This document shows, in pieces, positions 1 to 9,077 of a stretch of 64,000 bases of DNA; position 1 is the stretch's first letter, and each line of letters opens with the position of its first letter. The notes beneath the pieces are model-generated. The model was not told where the DNA came from. It saw nothing but the letters and a program-made list of their open reading frames with translations, and did not search any database. The position numbers and the translations under genes are program-made. The stretch is from NCBI RefSeq assembly GCF_042662125.1, contig NZ_JBHSXL010000009.1:124001-188000 (forward strand). Reading direction: 5' to 3'. The stretch comes from Halopenitus salinus. Its GTDB lineage: Archaea; Halobacteriota; Halobacteria; Halobacteriales; Haloferacaceae.

Positions 1-1532
1 AGGTCGTGGGTCCGGCAGTCGGGGTCGACGACGCCGTCCTCCGGGTCGTCGCTCATCCGCGTCGTGCCCATGTGGTGGTAGGCGGGACCGGTCGCGTCCG
101 GACCCGCGACCCACCCGACGTCGGCGCCGAGTTCCTCCAGGATCTCGACCTGGATCTCGTTGGCCCGCTCGATCGTCTCGAGCGCCCGGTCGTCGACGGT
201 CCATTCGATCTGCGGGACCGGGTTACCGTGGTCGTCCGTGCGGTCGTCGGCGAGCGTCACGCGGCTGTCGGACCGGGGTCGCTGCTCGACGAGCCCGCCC
301 ATCGCGACGTGGTTGCCGTACCCGTCCCGCAGCTGCTCCAGGAGGGGGTCGCCCCAGTCGTCGCCCGAGAGCGCCATCTCGACGGGGGAGGGGCCGGCGT
401 AGTTGAAGAACTCCAGTTTGAACGGCGCCTGCGACTCGTCGGCCTCGTCGTAGAACTGGTCGCAGCCGCTCGTGTAGAAGCCGACGTGGTTCTGTCGGGT
501 CGGCTCCTCGAGCGTCCCGCCCGCGCCCGCGAACAGGTGATCCATGAAGAACTCGCCGACGTGACCGCTGGCGTTGGCGAGTCCGTCCGGGTAGCGGTCC
601 GAGGCGGACAAAAGGAGGAGACGCGGCGTCTCCACGCCCCCGGCGGCGACGACGAACGCGTCGGCCTCCTGTCGGTGCTCCTCCCCATCCGGCGTCGCGT
701 AGACCGCGGCGGTCACGCGATCCTCGTCGTCGTGCTCGAGCCGCTGAACCGACGCGCGGTCGATCACGGTCGCGCCGTGCTCCTCCGCGCGGTCGACGTG
801 GACCGTCGCGTCGTACTTCGCGCCGCTCGGACACACGGGCTGGCAGGTGCCGTACCCGACGCAGGGCGACCGCCCCTCGTACGGCTCGGAGTTGCGCGCG
901 TTCGGTACCGAGTGCATGTCGATCCCGAGCGACTCGCAGGCCTCGGCGAAGAGGGAGTCGCTGTAGGAGGGCTCGAAGGCGGGCATCGGGTGTGGCTCCT
1001 CGCGGGGCGGCGCGTAGGGGTTGTCGGAGGCTCCCGCGACGCCCAGTTCGCGTTCGGCCTCCGCGTAGTAGGGCCGGAGATCCGCGTAGTCGATCGGCCA
1101 GTCGGGACCGACGCCGCGGACCGTACCGGAGTTGAAGTCGTCCTCGTGGAGGCGCATCACCATCCCCTGCCAGTGGAGGGTCGACCCGCCGATCCCCTTC
1201 ACGCGGGCGTGGTTCAGCGGATAGAACCGATCGCCGGCGTTCTCGTGGGCGTCGCGCGCGCCGCCGACGTCCCACACGTCGGGGCGATCGTAGGCCGGCC
1301 GGATCGCCCGCTCCTGGCGTTTCAGGCGGTCGCTCGGGTCGAACCTGGGCCCCGCATCCAAAATCGCGACCCCGTGGCCGCTCGCGGCGAGACGCTCGCC
1401 GACGATGCCGCCGGCGGGACCGGCTCCGACGATACAGACGTCGGCGTCCGGGATCGGCGTTCGATCGACGGCCGCTTGGTCGACTGCCGCTTGGTCGACG
1501 GGCGCTCGGTCCGAGCCTTCGGGTCCGCTCAT
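1..1532 (-). CDS. GMC family FAD-dependent oxidoreductase (3' end outside window)
   Basis: Flavin-dependent alcohol or sugar oxidoreductase of the glucose-methanol-choline family. About 510 residues are visible. The N-terminus has a short repeat (VDQAAVDQAAVDR) and then the FAD Rossmann motif GAGPAGG. The GMC hallmark near the C-terminus, HHMGTTRMSDDPEDGVVD, carries the catalytic-type His. A Cys-rich stretch CVGYGTCQPVCPSGA lies mid-protein, as in gluconate/sorbitol dehydrogenase large subunits. ATG is chosen because it overlaps the stop of the upstream gene in an ATGA junction, so the two are co-transcribed and probably form a complex. The substrate cannot be read from sequence; related haloarchaeal proteins are called glucose-methanol-choline oxidoreductase or gluconate 2-dehydrogenase-like. 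The last residues lie beyond base 1. Confidence 0.9.
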   Translation of the reverse strand, partial: MSGPEGSDRAPVDQAAVDQAAVDRTPIPDADVCIVGAGPAGGIVGERLAASGHGVAILDAGPRFDPSDRLKRQERAIRPAYDRPDVWDVGGARDAHENAGDRFYPLNHARVKGIGGSTLHWQGMVMRLHEDDFNSGTVRGVGPDWPIDYADLRPYYAEAERELGVAGASDNPYAPPREEPHPMPAFEPSYSDSLFAEACESLGIDMHSVPNARNSEPYEGRSPCVGYGTCQPVCPSGAKYDATVHVDRAEEHGATVIDRASVQRLEHDDEDRVTAAVYATPDGEEHRQEADAFVVAAGGVETPRLLLLSASDRYPDGLANASGHVGEFFMDHLFAGAGGTLEEPTRQNHVGFYTSGCDQFYDEADESQAPFKLEFFNYAGPSPVEMALSGDDWGDPLLEQLRDGYGNHVAMGGLVEQRPRSDSRVTLADDRTDDHGNPVPQIEWTVDDRALETIERANEIQVEILEELGADVGWVAGPDATGPAYHHMGTTRMSDDPEDGVVDPDCRTHD

Positions 1533-2004
1533 CGCGTTGGTCCCCGCGTGTAGGTGTCGTGTCCCCCAGGATGTCCCTGCGGGTTCTCGATCCCGACGAG
1601 CTTCCCGCCGGTCGGCGAGGCGTAGAGGGCGAGCAGTAGCTCGTTGACGACGTAGTACCGAACCCGCTCGGCGAACGTCCCGTCGGGCGCCTCCTCGGCG
1701 GTGTGGGCGCCGACCTCCCGAAGCAGCCGGTCGCGGTCGGCGGTCGAGAGGGCGACGATCCGATCGCCGTGCCACTCCTCGGCGCGCCGGTCGAGCTCGC
1801 CGGCGACGGTCCGAAGCGATTCCGCGTGGTCCTCGCGATCGAGTCGTCCGTCGAGGAACGATCCGACGAACTCCTCGATCCCGGAGACCTCCGAGGGATA
1901 GACGATCTCGGCGACGGCGACGAAGGCGTCGACGAGTTCGGCGTCGGAAAGCCGGTCGCTTCCGTCGCGATCGGTTTCGTCGTGCCCACTTCCGTCGCGA
2001 TCGC
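1529..2004 (-). CDS. gluconate 2-dehydrogenase subunit 3 family protein (5' end in assembly gap)
   Basis: Small partner subunit of GMC-type membrane dehydrogenases. The visible part is about 158 residues, with the family pattern LVDAFVAVAEIVYPSEVSG near the start and YYVVNELLLALYASPTGG near the end. The gene ends in an ATGA overlap with the oxidoreductase gene. No in-frame start codon is present before the run of N, so the start lies in the gap. The visible N-terminal part is a hydrophilic Asp/Gly linker; any Tat signal would be hidden in the gap. A longer open frame on this strand in another phase is a codon-bias shadow. Confidence 0.8.
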
Positions 2005-2052
2005 NNNNNNNNNNNNNNNNNNNNNNNNNNNNNNNNNNNNNNNNNNNNNNNN
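2005..2052. other. assembly gap (48 N)
   Basis: The bases are undetermined. The gap separates two divergently oriented genes: subunit 3 reads left and the ABC permease reads right. The true length may differ from 48. It should hold the start of the subunit 3 gene and the shared promoter region, and could hide more. Confidence 0.99.
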
Positions 2053-2080
2053 TGGCTCCGTTTATACACGGAGGACATCG

Positions 2081-3718
2081 ATGGGGGACATCCGATCGGT
2101 CGTTCGCGCCGCCCGCGGGGCGCTCGAGCGCGAGGAGCGTCCGCCGCTCGGGCTGACGCTTCTGTGTGCCGGAATCGCCGCCGCGATGGTGTTACCGTTG
2201 AGCTGGCTCGTGATCGAGGCCGGCACGGTCGATCCGGAGCGTGCGCGGGAACTCGTCTTCCGGATCGGGACCCTCGAGGTGCTGGCGAACAGCCTGGCGT
2301 TGACCGCCGGCGTCACGGCCGCCTCGATGCTGATCGGGGTTCCGCTCGCCTACCTCACCACCCGGACGAACCTCCCGTTCCGGCGCTTTTGGACCATCGT
2401 CGCCGCCCTGCCGCTCGTGGTGCCGAGCTACGTCGGCGCCTTCTCGTTCGTCTCGGCGTTCGGCCCCCGCGGCGAGTTCCACGACCTGCTCGCGCCGCTG
2501 GGCGTCGATCGAGTTCCCGAGATATACGGACTGGGGGGCGGGATCCTCGTCATCACGCTGTACACCTACCCCTACGTCTACCTCACGACGCGGGCGGCGC
2601 TTCTGTCGCTCGACACCACGCTCATCGAGGCGGCGAGAACCCTCAATCACACGCGCTGGGGAACGTTCAAGCGCGTGACGCTTCCGCACATCCGGCCGGC
2701 CGTGGCCGCCGGCAGCCTGCTCGCGGCGCTCTATGCGATCTCCGACTTCGGGACGCCGGCCATCATGCGCGTCGAGGTCTTTACCCGCCAGATATACGTC
2801 GAGTACAACTCCTTCGGCCAGGAGTACGCGGCGCTTTTGTCCCTGCAACTGCTCGGGGTGGTCCTCCTCGTGTTGGCGCTCGAACAGTGGATCCGCACGG
2901 ACCGAACGGTCGAGGCCGGATCGGGCTCCGGCGGCGAGACCCGGGCCGACCTGGGCGTCTGGCGGTGGCCAGCGATGCTGCTCCCGGGAAGCGTCGCCGC
3001 CGTCTCGCTCGTGGTTCCGGTGTGGATCCTCCTCCTTTGGCTCACGAGCACGGGGACGGACCGCCGCCCCTCGCTCGCCTTCGAGTGGAGCTTCGCCCTC
3101 AACTCCGCGACGGTCGCGCTCGCGGCGGCCGTCGTCGCCTCGGCGGCGGCGCTGCCGATCGCGTACTTCTCCGCGCGCCACGAGTCGGTGCTGGCCACCG
3201 TCTTCGAGCGGGCGACCTACGTCGGGTTCGCGGTTCCGGGGATCGTCCTCGCGCTGGCGCTCGTCTACTTCGGCGCGGGCTATGAGGCCCTGGAGATCCC
3301 CTACGCGCCGGCAATCTACCAGACGATCCCGCTTTTGGTCTTCGCCTACGTCGTCCGGTTCACCCCGCAGGCGGTGGGCACCCTCAGATCCGGCGTACTC
3401 GGCGTCGATCCGACGCTCGTCGAGGCCGCTCGGTCGCTCGGCGAGACCCCCGGCGGAGCCTTCAGACGCGTCACCCTTCGTCTCATCGCGCCGAGCGTCA
3501 CGGCCGGGGCGGCGCTCGTCTTCCTCACGACGATGAAGGAACTCCCGGTGACGCTCATCCTGCGGCCGACCGGCTTCGAGACGATCGTCACCCAGATCTG
3601 GCGCGCCCAGGCGGCCGCCTACTTCCAGTACGCGGCCGTTCCGGCGCTGTTGCTTTTGGCCATCTCGGGGCTCTCGATGGTGGTGTTGCTCGTCGGGAGC
3701 GGACGAGAGGGGCTTTGA
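2081..3718 (+). CDS. iron(III)-type ABC transporter permease, two fused permease domains
   Basis: Integral membrane permease of 545 residues with about twelve hydrophobic segments, made of two tandem binding-protein-dependent permease domains. Each half carries an EAA-type cytoplasmic loop that docks the ATPase: EAARTLNHTRWGTFKRV near residue 185 and EAARSLGETPGGAFRRV near residue 450. This fused architecture is typical of FbpB/SfuB (ferric iron) and ThiP (thiamine) permeases. The ATG at 2081 follows a GGAGG Shine-Dalgarno at about 2070; the frame is open upstream only because it runs through the N gap. Neither a substrate-binding protein nor an ATPase gene is adjacent, so the rest of the transporter is elsewhere or was lost at the gap. 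Confidence 0.88.
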   Translation: MGDIRSVVRAARGALEREERPPLGLTLLCAGIAAAMVLPLSWLVIEAGTVDPERARELVFRIGTLEVLANSLALTAGVTAASMLIGVPLAYLTTRTNLPFRRFWTIVAALPLVVPSYVGAFSFVSAFGPRGEFHDLLAPLGVDRVPEIYGLGGGILVITLYTYPYVYLTTRAALLSLDTTLIEAARTLNHTRWGTFKRVTLPHIRPAVAAGSLLAALYAISDFGTPAIMRVEVFTRQIYVEYNSFGQEYAALLSLQLLGVVLLVLALEQWIRTDRTVEAGSGSGGETRADLGVWRWPAMLLPGSVAAVSLVVPVWILLLWLTSTGTDRRPSLAFEWSFALNSATVALAAAVVASAAALPIAYFSARHESVLATVFERATYVGFAVPGIVLALALVYFGAGYEALEIPYAPAIYQTIPLLVFAYVVRFTPQAVGTLRSGVLGVDPTLVEAARSLGETPGGAFRRVTLRLIAPSVTAGAALVFLTTMKELPVTLILRPTGFETIVTQIWRAQAAAYFQYAAVPALLLLAISGLSMVVLLVGSGREGL

Positions 3719-3767
3719 GGAGCGACCGCGTACGGAGAGGGGAGTCGCTCCTCGTCGGCCCGCGCCC

Positions 3768-4679
3768 CTACTCGTCGACGCGCGCCTCGCCGCCCGAGAG
3801 CATCTCGAGGACCTGCATCACGCCGGAGTTGTCGTCGTGGTCCATCCCGTTTTGGAGCATCGTCTTGTAGAGCTCGTGGTTGATCGCCGTCTGGGGCATC
3901 GGCGAGCCGAACTCCTCGCCCGCGTCCGTGGCGATGCGCAGGTCCTTGTACTGGTAGGCGGCGAAGAATCCGGGATCGAAGTCGCCCTGGATCATGTCGG
4001 GCGCGCGGTTGTCGAGGGCCCAACACCCGGCCGCGCCGCCGCTTATCGCGTCGACGACCGCCTCGAGGTCGGCGCCGGCGTTGTCCGCGAAGACGAGCGC
4101 CTCGCTGACGCCGACCATCTGGGCCGCGACGACGATCTGGTTGCACGCCTTCGTCGTCTGTCCGGCGCCGCTCGGGCCGCAGTGGGTGATCGTCTCGCCC
4201 ATGGCCTCGAGCACGTCCATCTGGGCCTCGAGCGCGTCCTCGTCGCCGCCGACCATGATCGAGAGCGTCCCGTCGATGGCGCCCTGCTCGCCCCCGGAGA
4301 TGGGCGCATCGAGCATGTCCACCCCTTCCTCAGCGAGACGGTCCGCGACCGACTCCGCCACCGTCGGCGAGATGGTCGAGTGGTCGATCACGGTCATCCC
4401 TTCGCTCAGACCGTCGATGACCGGATCCGACTCGGAGCCCTCGCCGAGAACCACGTTCTCGACGTCGGGCGAGTCGGGCAGACAGAGGAGCACGACGTCG
4501 CTTCGCTCGGCGACGCCCGCGGGCGATCCGCCGTCCTCGCCGCCGTACTCGACGAGCTCCTCGGTCGGCTCGTCGGAGCGGTTGTACCCGACGACGGAGT
4601 AGCCCGCGTCGATCAGGTTCTTCGCCATCGGCAGTCCCATGATTCCGAGTCCGACGTATCCAACGGTTGGTGTTGGCAT
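3768..4679 (-). CDS. NAD(P)-dependent beta-hydroxyacid dehydrogenase (3-hydroxyisobutyrate/tartronate-semialdehyde type)
   Basis: Cytosolic dehydrogenase of about 303 residues that interconverts a beta-hydroxyacid and its semialdehyde. The N-terminal Rossmann motif is GYVGLGIMGLPMAKNL. The substrate-binding segment APISGGEQGAIDGTLSIMVGG and the catalytic Lys region GAGQTTKACNQI are intact. Likely assignments are 3-hydroxyisobutyrate dehydrogenase or 2-hydroxy-3-oxopropionate reductase, and sequence alone does not separate them. The start at 4679 is preferred over an in-frame ATG six codons upstream because a TATA-like CTTTTAGG on this strand sits about 26 bp before it. The gene is divergent from the CoA-transferase gene. 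Confidence 0.88.
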   Translation of the reverse strand: MPTPTVGYVGLGIMGLPMAKNLIDAGYSVVGYNRSDEPTEELVEYGGEDGGSPAGVAERSDVVLLCLPDSPDVENVVLGEGSESDPVIDGLSEGMTVIDHSTISPTVAESVADRLAEEGVDMLDAPISGGEQGAIDGTLSIMVGGDEDALEAQMDVLEAMGETITHCGPSGAGQTTKACNQIVVAAQMVGVSEALVFADNAGADLEAVVDAISGGAAGCWALDNRAPDMIQGDFDPGFFAAYQYKDLRIATDAGEEFGSPMPQTAINHELYKTMLQNGMDHDDNSGVMQVLEMLSGGEARVDE

Positions 4680-4844
4680 GGCTCCATATGGGGGCATGGT
4701 GCCTAAAAGTCTAAGCCCGATCGAGGCGATCGACCGGTCGGAATCCGATCGCGGAGGTCGGCTGTCGGGAGCGAGTCGGAGAGGACGACGTTCCGAACCC
4801 GATCGCGGCTTGCGCTCCGTCGACGGCCGGGCGATCGCCCAGGG

Positions 4845-4852
4845 TTTTTAAG
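4845..4852 (+). promoter_or_regulatory. TATA-like promoter of the CoA-transferase gene
   Basis: TTTTTAAG lies 35-42 bp before the ATG at 4887, so transcription would start about 11-14 bp upstream of the coding region. The oppositely oriented TATA-like box for the dehydrogenase is at 4702-4709, leaving about 135 bp between the two divergent promoters. Confidence 0.5.
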
Positions 4853-4886
4853 CCGACGTCGCCGCAAGGGCGAGCCATGTGTACCC

Positions 4887-6227
4887 ATGGTCGGTGAGGC
4901 ACGAACCCCGACGGAAGGGGAGGGACCGCTCGACGGCGTGACCGTCCTCGACGCTTCACGGGTGCTCGTGGGGCCGTTCTGTACGATGCAGCTCGGCGAT
5001 CTCGGCGCCGAGGTGATCAAGATCGAACGCCCGGGCGAGGGCGATCAGACCCGCGGATGGTACCCGCCGTCGTTCGGCGGATCGGAGACCGACGGAGGAG
5101 CGGATCGAAACGTCGGCGACCTGGAGGGTGGCGACGGGAGGGACGGCGACGGGAGCACCGGATCCGACGCGGGAGATTCCGAGGACGCGGGCGAGAGCGC
5201 CTACTACGTGAGCGTCAATCGCAACAAGCGCTCCGTCGAGTTGAACCTCGCGAGCGAGGCCGGCCGCGCGGTGTTTCGCGACCTCGCGGGCGAGGCCGAC
5301 GTGCTCGTCGAGAACTTCCGGGTCGGCAAGATGGCCGAGTGGGGACTCGACTACGGCGACCTCCGCGAGTCGAATCCCGGGCTCGTCTACTGTGGCATCT
5401 CCGGCTACGGCGAGTGGGGCCCCGACCGCGACAAGCCCGCCTACGACATCATGATGCAGGCGCGCGGCGGGCTGATGAGCATCACCGGAGTCGAGGGAGG
5501 CCCGCCCGTTCGAGTGGGCGTGGCGCTCGCCGACGTCGGCGCCGGGATGTACGCCACCCAGGCGATCCTCGCGGCGCTGCTCGAGCGCGAGCTCGGCGAC
5601 GGGAGCGGCCAGAAGGTCGACGTGAGCCTCCTCGACGGGCAGGCGGCCTGGATGAGCTACATGGCGACGAACTACTTCGCCTCCGGCGAGCCGCCGGGTC
5701 GAATGGGCAGCAAACACCCGAACATCGCGCCCTACCAGGCCTTCGAGACGCGCGACGGCTACGTCGTCGTCGCCTGCTCGTCGGACCCGTTCTGGCCGCC
5801 GCTCTGTGAGGCGCTCGACCGCCCCGATCTCCTGGCCGACGAGCGCTTCGAGACGAACACGAAGCGGGTGAGAAACCGGGAGATCCTCGATGCGGAACTC
5901 GACGCGGAGTTCGCCGAGTGGACGACCGAGGAGGCGCTCGAGGCGCTCTCTGCCCACGACGTCCCCGCCAGCCACGTGCGGGACATGGAGGAGCTGTTCG
6001 AGGACCCACAGATCCGCGCCCGGGGCATGCGCGTGGAGATGGACCACCCGACGGCCGGCACCGTCGAGATGCCCGGATCGCCGATGCACCTCTCGCGGAC
6101 GCCGACCTCCTACCGGCGCCACCCGCCGCTCCTCGGCGAGCACACGACGGACGTCCTCTCGGAGTACGGCTACGGCGAGGACGACCTGCGGCGGCTTCGC
6201 GAGGCGGGAGCGATCCCGGAGGAGTGA
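4887..6227 (+). CDS. CaiB/BaiF family (class III) CoA-transferase
   Basis: Transfers CoA between an acyl-CoA and a carboxylic acid. The 446-residue protein starts with the family signature LDASRVLVGPFCTMQLGDLGA and has GADVIKIE-like IKIERPGEGDQTR and NKRSVELNL. The catalytic Asp is expected in PAYDIMMQARGG. C-terminal family segments KHPNIAPYQAF and EWTTEEALEAL are present. Residues about 62-105 form an extra Gly/Asp/Ser linker not seen in most family members. The substrate is unknown; haloarchaeal homologues are often annotated only as CoA transferase. The gene stands alone, with convergent gcvPB downstream. Confidence 0.9.
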   Translation: MVGEARTPTEGEGPLDGVTVLDASRVLVGPFCTMQLGDLGAEVIKIERPGEGDQTRGWYPPSFGGSETDGGADRNVGDLEGGDGRDGDGSTGSDAGDSEDAGESAYYVSVNRNKRSVELNLASEAGRAVFRDLAGEADVLVENFRVGKMAEWGLDYGDLRESNPGLVYCGISGYGEWGPDRDKPAYDIMMQARGGLMSITGVEGGPPVRVGVALADVGAGMYATQAILAALLERELGDGSGQKVDVSLLDGQAAWMSYMATNYFASGEPPGRMGSKHPNIAPYQAFETRDGYVVVACSSDPFWPPLCEALDRPDLLADERFETNTKRVRNREILDAELDAEFAEWTTEEALEALSAHDVPASHVRDMEELFEDPQIRARGMRVEMDHPTAGTVEMPGSPMHLSRTPTSYRRHPPLLGEHTTDVLSEYGYGEDDLRRLREAGAIPEE

Positions 6228-6245
6228 GCCGGTTCGGCCGTCTCC

Positions 6246-7673
6246 TCAGTCGCCCAAGTCGCGCCAGGACAACACGGGATCGCGCGCGGCCGACACCTGG
6301 TCGATCCGGCGGGCGGTCGTCCGGTTCGGCGACGACTCGATCGTCTCGTCGTCGTCGCCGAAGGCGCGGTCGAAGGCCTCGCCGAGATCGTCGAGCGACG
6401 ACCGGCTCTCGATCTCGGTCGGCTCGGTCAACATCGCCTCGGGGACCATCTCCGGCCACTTCGTCGTCGGCGGGTGGACGCCGTAATCGAGCATCCGCTT
6501 CGCCACGTCGGCGGCGTCACGCTCGCCGGCCGTGGCCGCGAACTCGTGGTGGAAGGGCCCGTAGGGCACCTCGAGGTCGATCCGCTCGGCGAGGTAGTTG
6601 GCGTTGAGGACCGCCTTCGCCGAGGCGTCGAGGAGTCCCTCCCCGCCGAGACGGGCGATGTAGGCGTACGCCTTGATCAACACGAGCCAGTTCCCGGAGA
6701 AACCGTGGACCTTGCCGATCGAGCGCTCGGGCTCGGTCAGCTCGTAGCCGGCTCCGCCCTCCCGCTCGCGAACGTGCGGGGTCGGCAGGAACTCAGCGAG
6801 TTCGGCCGTCACCCCGACCGGACCGGCGCCCGGACCGCCGCCGCCGTGGGGCGTCGCGAAGGTCTTGTGGACGTTGTAGTGCATCACGTCGAATCCCATG
6901 TCGCCCGGTCGAGCCCGGCCCAACAGCGCGTTGAGGTTGGCGCCGTCGTAGTACAACAGCCCGCCCGCGTCGTGGACGATCGCCGCGATCTCCTCGATGT
7001 CGCGCTCGAAGAGCCCGACCGTGTTCGGGTTCGTGAGCATCAACGCGGCGGTCTCCCCGGAGACCGCCGCCCGAAGCGCCTCGAGGTCGACCCGGCCGTC
7101 GTCGTCGGAGGGCAGCTCCACGACGTCGTAGCCCGCGAGCGCCGCGGTGGCGAAGTTCGTCCCGTGAGCGGAGGCGGGCACGATCACCTCCGAGCGGTCG
7201 TCGCCGCGGGACTCGTGGTAGGCCTTCGCGATCCGGATGCCCGTGAACTCGCCGGCGGCACCGGCCGGCGGCTGAAGCGTCACCGCGTCCATCCCGCCGA
7301 TCGTCGCGAGGTACTCCTGGAGGCCGTGGCGAACCGCGAGAGTCCCCTGGGTAGAGGCCGCGGAGCGGTCGGGGTGGACGAGCGCGTTCGGGTCGGCGGC
7401 GACGTCCTCGGTGAACGGCGGATTGTACTTCATCGTACACGACCCGAGCGGATAGGGCCCGGAGTCGATCGACCAGTTCATCTGGGAGAGCCGGGTGTAG
7501 TGGCGGGCCAACTCCGGCTCGGAGAGCGAGGGGAGCGTCAACTCCTCGCGGGTCAGATCGTCGGGCAGCGGGCTCTCCTCGCGGACGTCGACCGTCTCCT
7601 CGCGCTTTTCGGCCAACAGCGGCTCGTGTCGGTCCTCGTCCTCGCGGGTGTACCGGGCCTGGTCGTGGCGCAT
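6246..7673 (-). CDS. gcvPB: glycine dehydrogenase (aminomethyl-transferring) subunit 2
   Basis: C-terminal half of the split P-protein of the glycine cleavage system. It binds pyridoxal phosphate and, with GcvPA, decarboxylates glycine and loads aminomethyl onto lipoyl GcvH. The protein has 475 residues. The PLP-Lys is visible in NVHKTFATPHGGGGPG, preceded by LLYYDGANLNAL. It is the last gene of gcvT-gcvH-gcvPA-gcvPB; its ATG directly abuts the gcvPA stop (TGAATG), implying translational coupling. Confidence 0.96.
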   Translation of the reverse strand: MRHDQARYTREDEDRHEPLLAEKREETVDVREESPLPDDLTREELTLPSLSEPELARHYTRLSQMNWSIDSGPYPLGSCTMKYNPPFTEDVAADPNALVHPDRSAASTQGTLAVRHGLQEYLATIGGMDAVTLQPPAGAAGEFTGIRIAKAYHESRGDDRSEVIVPASAHGTNFATAALAGYDVVELPSDDDGRVDLEALRAAVSGETAALMLTNPNTVGLFERDIEEIAAIVHDAGGLLYYDGANLNALLGRARPGDMGFDVMHYNVHKTFATPHGGGGPGAGPVGVTAELAEFLPTPHVREREGGAGYELTEPERSIGKVHGFSGNWLVLIKAYAYIARLGGEGLLDASAKAVLNANYLAERIDLEVPYGPFHHEFAATAGERDAADVAKRMLDYGVHPPTTKWPEMVPEAMLTEPTEIESRSSLDDLGEAFDRAFGDDDETIESSPNRTTARRIDQVSAARDPVLSWRDLGD

Positions 7674-9077
7674 TCAGGCCACCTCCTCGAGGGCGGCGAC
7701 GAGGCCGTCCATCGCGCGGGCGTTCTCGTCCGTGACACACGCCTGCAGCAGGTGGTCGTCGATCGCGTGAACCGCGAATCCCTCGGCCTCGAGGTCGTTC
7801 GCGAGCGCCGGCGCGGGCTGGTCACAGCGGATCGCGAACTCCCGGAAGTGGTGCCGGTCGTGGACGGGCGCCTTGTACCCCGTGAGGTCGTCGATCCGTT
7901 CGGCGAGCCTCCCGGCGTCGCGCACGCACCGGTTCGCGAGGTCGACGAGCCCGTCGGGACCGAGGTGGGTCGCGTGCATCGCCGCGCGCAGGGCGACCCA
8001 CGCCTGGTTGGTACAGATGTTCGAGGTCGCCCGCTGTTTGCGGATGTGCTGTTCGCGCGTCTGGAGCGTGAGCGTGTAGGCGCGGTCGCCGGCGGCGTCC
8101 TCGCTCGCGCCGACGAGCCGGCCCGGAACCTGCCTGAGGAACGCCTCGCGACAGGCGAACAGTCCGAGCCCCATGCCGTCGGCCACCGGCAGGCCGAGGG
8201 CCCCGGCGTCCCCGACGACGACGTCGGCGCCGACGCTCGCGGGCTCGCGAAGCACGGAGAGCGCGAGGACGTCCGAACCGAGCACGAAGAGCGCGTCGTC
8301 GTCCGCGGCGAGGTCGCCGATCGCGGCGAGCCGTTCCTCGATGCAGCCGCGAACGGTCGGGTTCTCCGCGTAGACCATGACGACGTCCTCGCCGAGACGC
8401 TCCGCGAGCGCGTCGACGTCGGCGATCCCGTCGTCCATCGGGTAGGACTCGACGGCGAGGCTCGCGCCGTCACAGTATCCCTCGAGCACCGCGCGCTTTC
8501 CCTCCCGCAGGTGATCGGGGACGAGAACGACGTTCCCGTCCGCCGATCTGGTCCGGTCGGCGAGCGTCGCGGCCTCCGCGAGCGCCGTGGCGGCGTCGTA
8601 CATCGAGCAGTTCGCGACGCCCAGTCCGGTGAGCTCGACGAGGATCGACTGGTACTCGAAGAGCGCCTGGAGGAACCCCTGTGCGATCTCCGGCTGGTAC
8701 TGGGTGTAACTCGTGAGGAACTCCGAGCGGTCCGCGAGGTGATCAACGACGCTCGGCACGTAGTGTGCGTAGTGACCCCGACCGAGGAACTCGACGAGGT
8801 CGTCGTTTCGCGCGAACGTGCGCGAGAGCTCCTCGCGAACCGCCCGCTCGGAGCGTGCGGGAATGTCGAGTTCGCCGTCGAAGGCGACGGGGCCGGGAAT
8901 GTCGAAGAGGTCGGCCTCCCTCTCGACGCCGATCGTCTCGAGCATCGCCGCGACCTCCGCGTCCGTGTGCGGGGCGTACGGCGTCCCGGAGCCGGTAGGA
9001 ACGCGGCTCGCTCCGCCGGACTCGGACTCGGAGCCGATCCCGCCCGATCCGTCGGAGTCGGAGCGGTCGCCCGTCAT
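7674..9077 (-). CDS. gcvPA: glycine dehydrogenase (aminomethyl-transferring) subunit 1
   Basis: N-terminal half of the split P-protein, 467 residues. After a 35-residue Ser/Asp/Gly-rich leader come TPYAPHTDAEVAAML and the family segments HYVPSVVDHL and TSYTQYQPEIAQGFLQAL. The split P arrangement is standard in archaea and many Gram-positives. The ATG at 9077 overlaps the gcvH stop in an ATGA junction; the longer open frame upstream is just gcvH read in another phase. Confidence 0.96.
   Translation of the reverse strand: MTGDRSDSDGSGGIGSESESGGASRVPTGSGTPYAPHTDAEVAAMLETIGVEREADLFDIPGPVAFDGELDIPARSERAVREELSRTFARNDDLVEFLGRGHYAHYVPSVVDHLADRSEFLTSYTQYQPEIAQGFLQALFEYQSILVELTGLGVANCSMYDAATALAEAATLADRTRSADGNVVLVPDHLREGKRAVLEGYCDGASLAVESYPMDDGIADVDALAERLGEDVVMVYAENPTVRGCIEERLAAIGDLAADDDALFVLGSDVLALSVLREPASVGADVVVGDAGALGLPVADGMGLGLFACREAFLRQVPGRLVGASEDAAGDRAYTLTLQTREQHIRKQRATSNICTNQAWVALRAAMHATHLGPDGLVDLANRCVRDAGRLAERIDDLTGYKAPVHDRHHFREFAIRCDQPAPALANDLEAEGFAVHAIDDHLLQACVTDENARAMDGLVAALEEVA

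Noticed and set aside
6..1553. Long plus-strand open frame (515 codons) opposite the GMC oxidoreductase
   Set aside because: It mirrors the minus-strand gene, has no recognisable domain and is Arg/Val/Gly-rich as expected for a codon-bias shadow; the minus frame has full GMC motifs.
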